Below are positions 6,095-7,916 of a DNA stretch of 7,916 bases, one piece after another. The notes beneath the pieces were generated by a model. That model made no database searches and was not told where the DNA came from. It saw only the letters and a list, made by a program, of their open reading frames with translations. The translations under genes were made by a program, and so were the position numbers. The stretch is from Desulfuromonadales bacterium (GTDB taxonomy: Bacteria; Desulfobacterota; Desulfuromonadia; Desulfuromonadales; BM103), in assembly GCA_030630015.1 (NCBI GenBank), contig DAOVNV010000110.1, positions 1-7,916 of the forward strand, read 5' to 3'. The stretch's first letter is position 1; every line of letters starts with the position of its first letter.

Positions 6095-7690
6095 ATGCAA
6101 ACCTACTGGCCTCTGCTTCCCTATCTTGCCCCGCCTCTGTTAGGCGCGATCATCGGTTATGTGACCAACCGGATCGCAATCCGCATGCTGTTCAGACCCT
6201 TGCGGCCCTGGCGGGTTCTAGGTCTGCGCGTTCCCCTGACCCCCGGGATCATCCCGGCCAAACGGGGTGAACTGGCCACCCGCATGGGAGAGATGGTCGG
6301 CAGCCACCTGTTGACTGGCGAGGACGTCAGGCAGGCCCTGGAGCGGCCCGGATTTCGTACGGAACTTAAGGGCGCTGTCGATGAGAAGCTGACCGCATTT
6401 CTTGACAGGGAACTGGGTCCGGTCGAAACGCTCGTTCCCGACGACTACCGGGGCCGCTTTCGTGAGTTCATCGACATAATGCGCTGGAAGGTCGTCAAAC
6501 TGATCGGCGACTATCTGCACAGCCCAGGTTTTGAGGAAGGACTGCGAGTCTATCTGCGCCGGACGGGCGACAATCTGCTGTCGAGAGATCTGGAAAGTTT
6601 CCTGACGCCGGAACGCTACCGGGATTTACAGTCGCATCTCGATGACCGTTTTAGTCCCCTGCTCTCTTCGCCGGAGCTGGCCGAAGGAGTGGCGCGCCTG
6701 GTCGATGATCGCATCGAACGGCTGCTGCAGAGCGATCGCAGCCTGCGCGAACTCTTGCCCGAAGACCTGATTGAAGTGATCTTCGCGCAACTCGAACGGG
6801 AAATTCCGCCGCTGCTGGAACGTTTTGGCGGCCTGCTGCACGATCCGGTCTTCAGACAGCGCCTGGTGGAACGGGCCCACAAAGGGCTTGAGTCCTTTAT
6901 TGATTCTCTGGGAGGTCTGGCCGGCCTGTTGTCCGGTTTTATCAACCTGGATCAGGTCTACAAGAAAATCCCGGAGTTCCTGGACCAGGCTGCCGAGGAG
7001 ATTGCCGACTGGCTGCGGGAAGAGCGCACCCAGCAACAGGTGGCGGTGATGTTGCGGGAGCGGCTGGAGGCGCTGCTGAATCGGCCCATCGGCAGTTTCA
7101 TGGAAAAAATCCCCTATGAAAAAGTTTCGGGCATGCGGCGTTTCCTGCGCGACCGGGCGGTCGATGCGGTCAAGAGCCGCCGTGCGACTGAACTGACCCT
7201 GTCCGTTGTCGAGAAGTCCATTCAGCGGATCAAGGATCGTTCTTTTCGCAGCCTTCTTGACCAGGCGCTGCCAGATGGAGGCGTCGAACGTCTCCAGGAC
7301 TTGGCGGCAGAACGGCTGTTGTCTGTTTTGCGTTCGCCCGAGGCCGAAAAGGCCATTGACGGCGTCCTGCGTGAGCAAATCGAGGAACGCTTCTACCGCC
7401 AGAAGCTGGGTCGGTTGTCGGCGCGTCTGCCCGCTGACGTGCGCGAGGAACTGGCCGAGGGGATCTGTCGTCAACTGGGTGATGTCCTGAGCAAGGAAGT
7501 GCCGTCCCTGCTTGAAACCCTGAATATTACTCGCATGGTTGAGGACAAGGTCAACCGGCTCGATATTCTCAAGGTTGAAGGGCTGTTGCTCGGTGTGATG
7601 CAGGAGCAGTTCAAATATATCAACCTGTTCGGGGGCCTGCTCGGCTTCCTGATCGGACTGTTGAACCTGGCCGTTATTTACTTGATGTGA
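6095..7690 (+). CDS. DUF445 family membrane protein
   Basis: This 531-residue protein belongs to the DUF445 family, whose function is unknown. The N-terminus carries a hydrophobic segment (about 7-23) running into the family signature GYVTNRIAIRMLFRP (21-35) and then PLTPGIIPAKRGELA (47-61). A long, charged, mostly helical middle (about 65-505) holds repeated amphipathic segments of the type seen in this family. A second hydrophobic segment (FGGLLGFLIGLLNLAVIYL, about 511-530) ends the protein. The layout suggests two membrane anchors with a large soluble helical domain between them. ATG 6095 is 2 nt after the previous stop, with only a weak AAGAGA ribosome binding site, which implies coupling. 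It is the last gene of the rimO operon in this window. A role linked to the flavinylation genes is not implied by the family. Confidence 0.9.
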   Translation: MQTYWPLLPYLAPPLLGAIIGYVTNRIAIRMLFRPLRPWRVLGLRVPLTPGIIPAKRGELATRMGEMVGSHLLTGEDVRQALERPGFRTELKGAVDEKLTAFLDRELGPVETLVPDDYRGRFREFIDIMRWKVVKLIGDYLHSPGFEEGLRVYLRRTGDNLLSRDLESFLTPERYRDLQSHLDDRFSPLLSSPELAEGVARLVDDRIERLLQSDRSLRELLPEDLIEVIFAQLEREIPPLLERFGGLLHDPVFRQRLVERAHKGLESFIDSLGGLAGLLSGFINLDQVYKKIPEFLDQAAEEIADWLREERTQQQVAVMLRERLEALLNRPIGSFMEKIPYEKVSGMRRFLRDRAVDAVKSRRATELTLSVVEKSIQRIKDRSFRSLLDQALPDGGVERLQDLAAERLLSVLRSPEAEKAIDGVLREQIEERFYRQKLGRLSARLPADVREELAEGICRQLGDVLSKEVPSLLETLNITRMVEDKVNRLDILKVEGLLLGVMQEQFKYINLFGGLLGFLIGLLNLAVIYLM

Positions 7691-7696
7691 TGTAAT

Positions 7697-7829
7697 GTAA
7701 TTATTCAGCCTCTCAGCGAGGGCATGTGGTCTACAGCTATTGCCTGCGTCCAATGTTGTCACTTAACTTCCCGCATGCAACAGCTATAGCCCACATGCTG
7801 TGCTGTTAGTCAGGCAGCTGAATAGTTAC
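7697..7829 (+). repeat. Large imperfect palindrome, copy 1 (133 bp; MITE-like)
   Basis: The unit starts 6 nt after the DUF445 stop. Its ends are inverted repeats: GTAATTATTCAGC (7697-7709) against GCTGAATAGTTAC (7817-7829), with one mismatch. Inside, 7721-7748 pairs with 7772-7799 in constant register with only a few mismatches, including GCATGTGG/CCACATGC and TTGCCTGCG/CGCATGCAA. A loop at 7749-7771 and two small side hairpins complete a cruciform-like fold. No coding capacity is visible. The GTAA...TTAC ends and compact palindrome suggest a MITE or structured intergenic repeat. It could also help end the operon transcript, although no T run follows. Confidence 0.75.
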
Positions 7830-7837
7830 AATGATTG

Positions 7838-7916
7838 GTAATTATTCAGCCTCTCAGCGAGGGCATGTGGTCTACAGCTATTGCCTGCGTCCAATGTTGT
7901 CACTTAACTTCCCGCA
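7838..7916 (+). repeat. Same palindromic repeat, copy 2, cut by the window end
   Basis: All 79 bases are identical to 7697-7775, an offset of 141 bp. Eight bases (AATGATTG, 7830-7837) separate it from the end of copy 1. The copy stops inside the central loop because the window ends, so its true length and the number of further copies are unknown. This could be a tandem array, two neighbouring element insertions, the left end of a full-length element, or an assembly artefact at a contig end. Confidence 0.85.

Noticed and set aside
6626..7762. Long open frame of 378 codons on the minus strand across the DUF445 gene, extending into the repeat
   Set aside because: It is antisense to a clear DUF445 protein, its composition is Gln/Arg-rich as expected from a shadow frame, and its start falls inside the palindromic repeat.
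7761..7829. Possible integron attC recombination site within the palindromic repeat (ACTTAAC at 7761-7767 fits RYYYAAC)
   Set aside because: The matching GTTRRRY core is missing (GTTAGTC and GTTACAA do not fit), the core-like site sits in the loop rather than at an arm, and there are no gene cassettes.
7697..7916. CRISPR array
   Set aside because: The repeat unit is 133-141 bp with only an 8-bp spacer, far from CRISPR repeat and spacer sizes, and no cas gene is present.

Overview
The window reads almost entirely on the + strand and looks like ordinary chromosome from a GC-rich, Gram-negative, motile, probably anaerobic bacterium. CheC/CheD chemotaxis proteins, a long LolA, RimO, and an ApbE / NusG-domain-II / Gx trio together fit the Desulfuromonadales/Geobacterales (Desulfuromonadota). 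This placement is inferred from gene content and protein style only; no 16S rRNA or other marker is present.

Region 1 (1-1807) is the 3' end of a chemotaxis operon. It holds the C-terminal part of the histidine kinase CheA (end of the ATPase domain plus the CheW-like domain), a complete CheC phosphatase with both active sites intact, and cheD. The cheD start overlaps the cheC stop as ATGA. As sequenced, cheD is broken: an 8-G run at 1440-1447 holds one G too many and shifts the frame between the catalytic Cys27 and His44. Removing one G restores a full 160-residue CheD.

Region 2 (1808-2676) is lolA, the periplasmic lipoprotein carrier, with a strong AGGAGG ribosome binding site and a clear intrinsic terminator. 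The terminator closes the che-lolA transcription unit.

Region 3 (about 2677-7690) is a tightly packed operon: rimO (ribosomal protein S12 methylthiotransferase), apbE (FAD:protein FMN transferase), a NusG domain II protein, a Gx-type integral membrane protein, and a DUF445 membrane protein. Junctions are 1 nt, 1 nt, a 20-nt overlap and 2 nt. The apbE/NusG-II/Gx trio usually accompanies flavinylated membrane electron-transfer systems such as Rnf, but no Rnf subunit lies in the window.

Region 4 (7691-7916) has no gene. It holds a 141-bp direct repeat, one full unit and a 79-bp identical start of a second, running into the window end. Each unit is a large imperfect palindrome with 13-bp inverted ends beginning GTAA and ending TTAC, like a small non-coding mobile element (MITE) or a structured intergenic repeat.

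I found no clear new multi-gene system. The two best leads are the cheD G-run frameshift and the terminal palindromic repeat.
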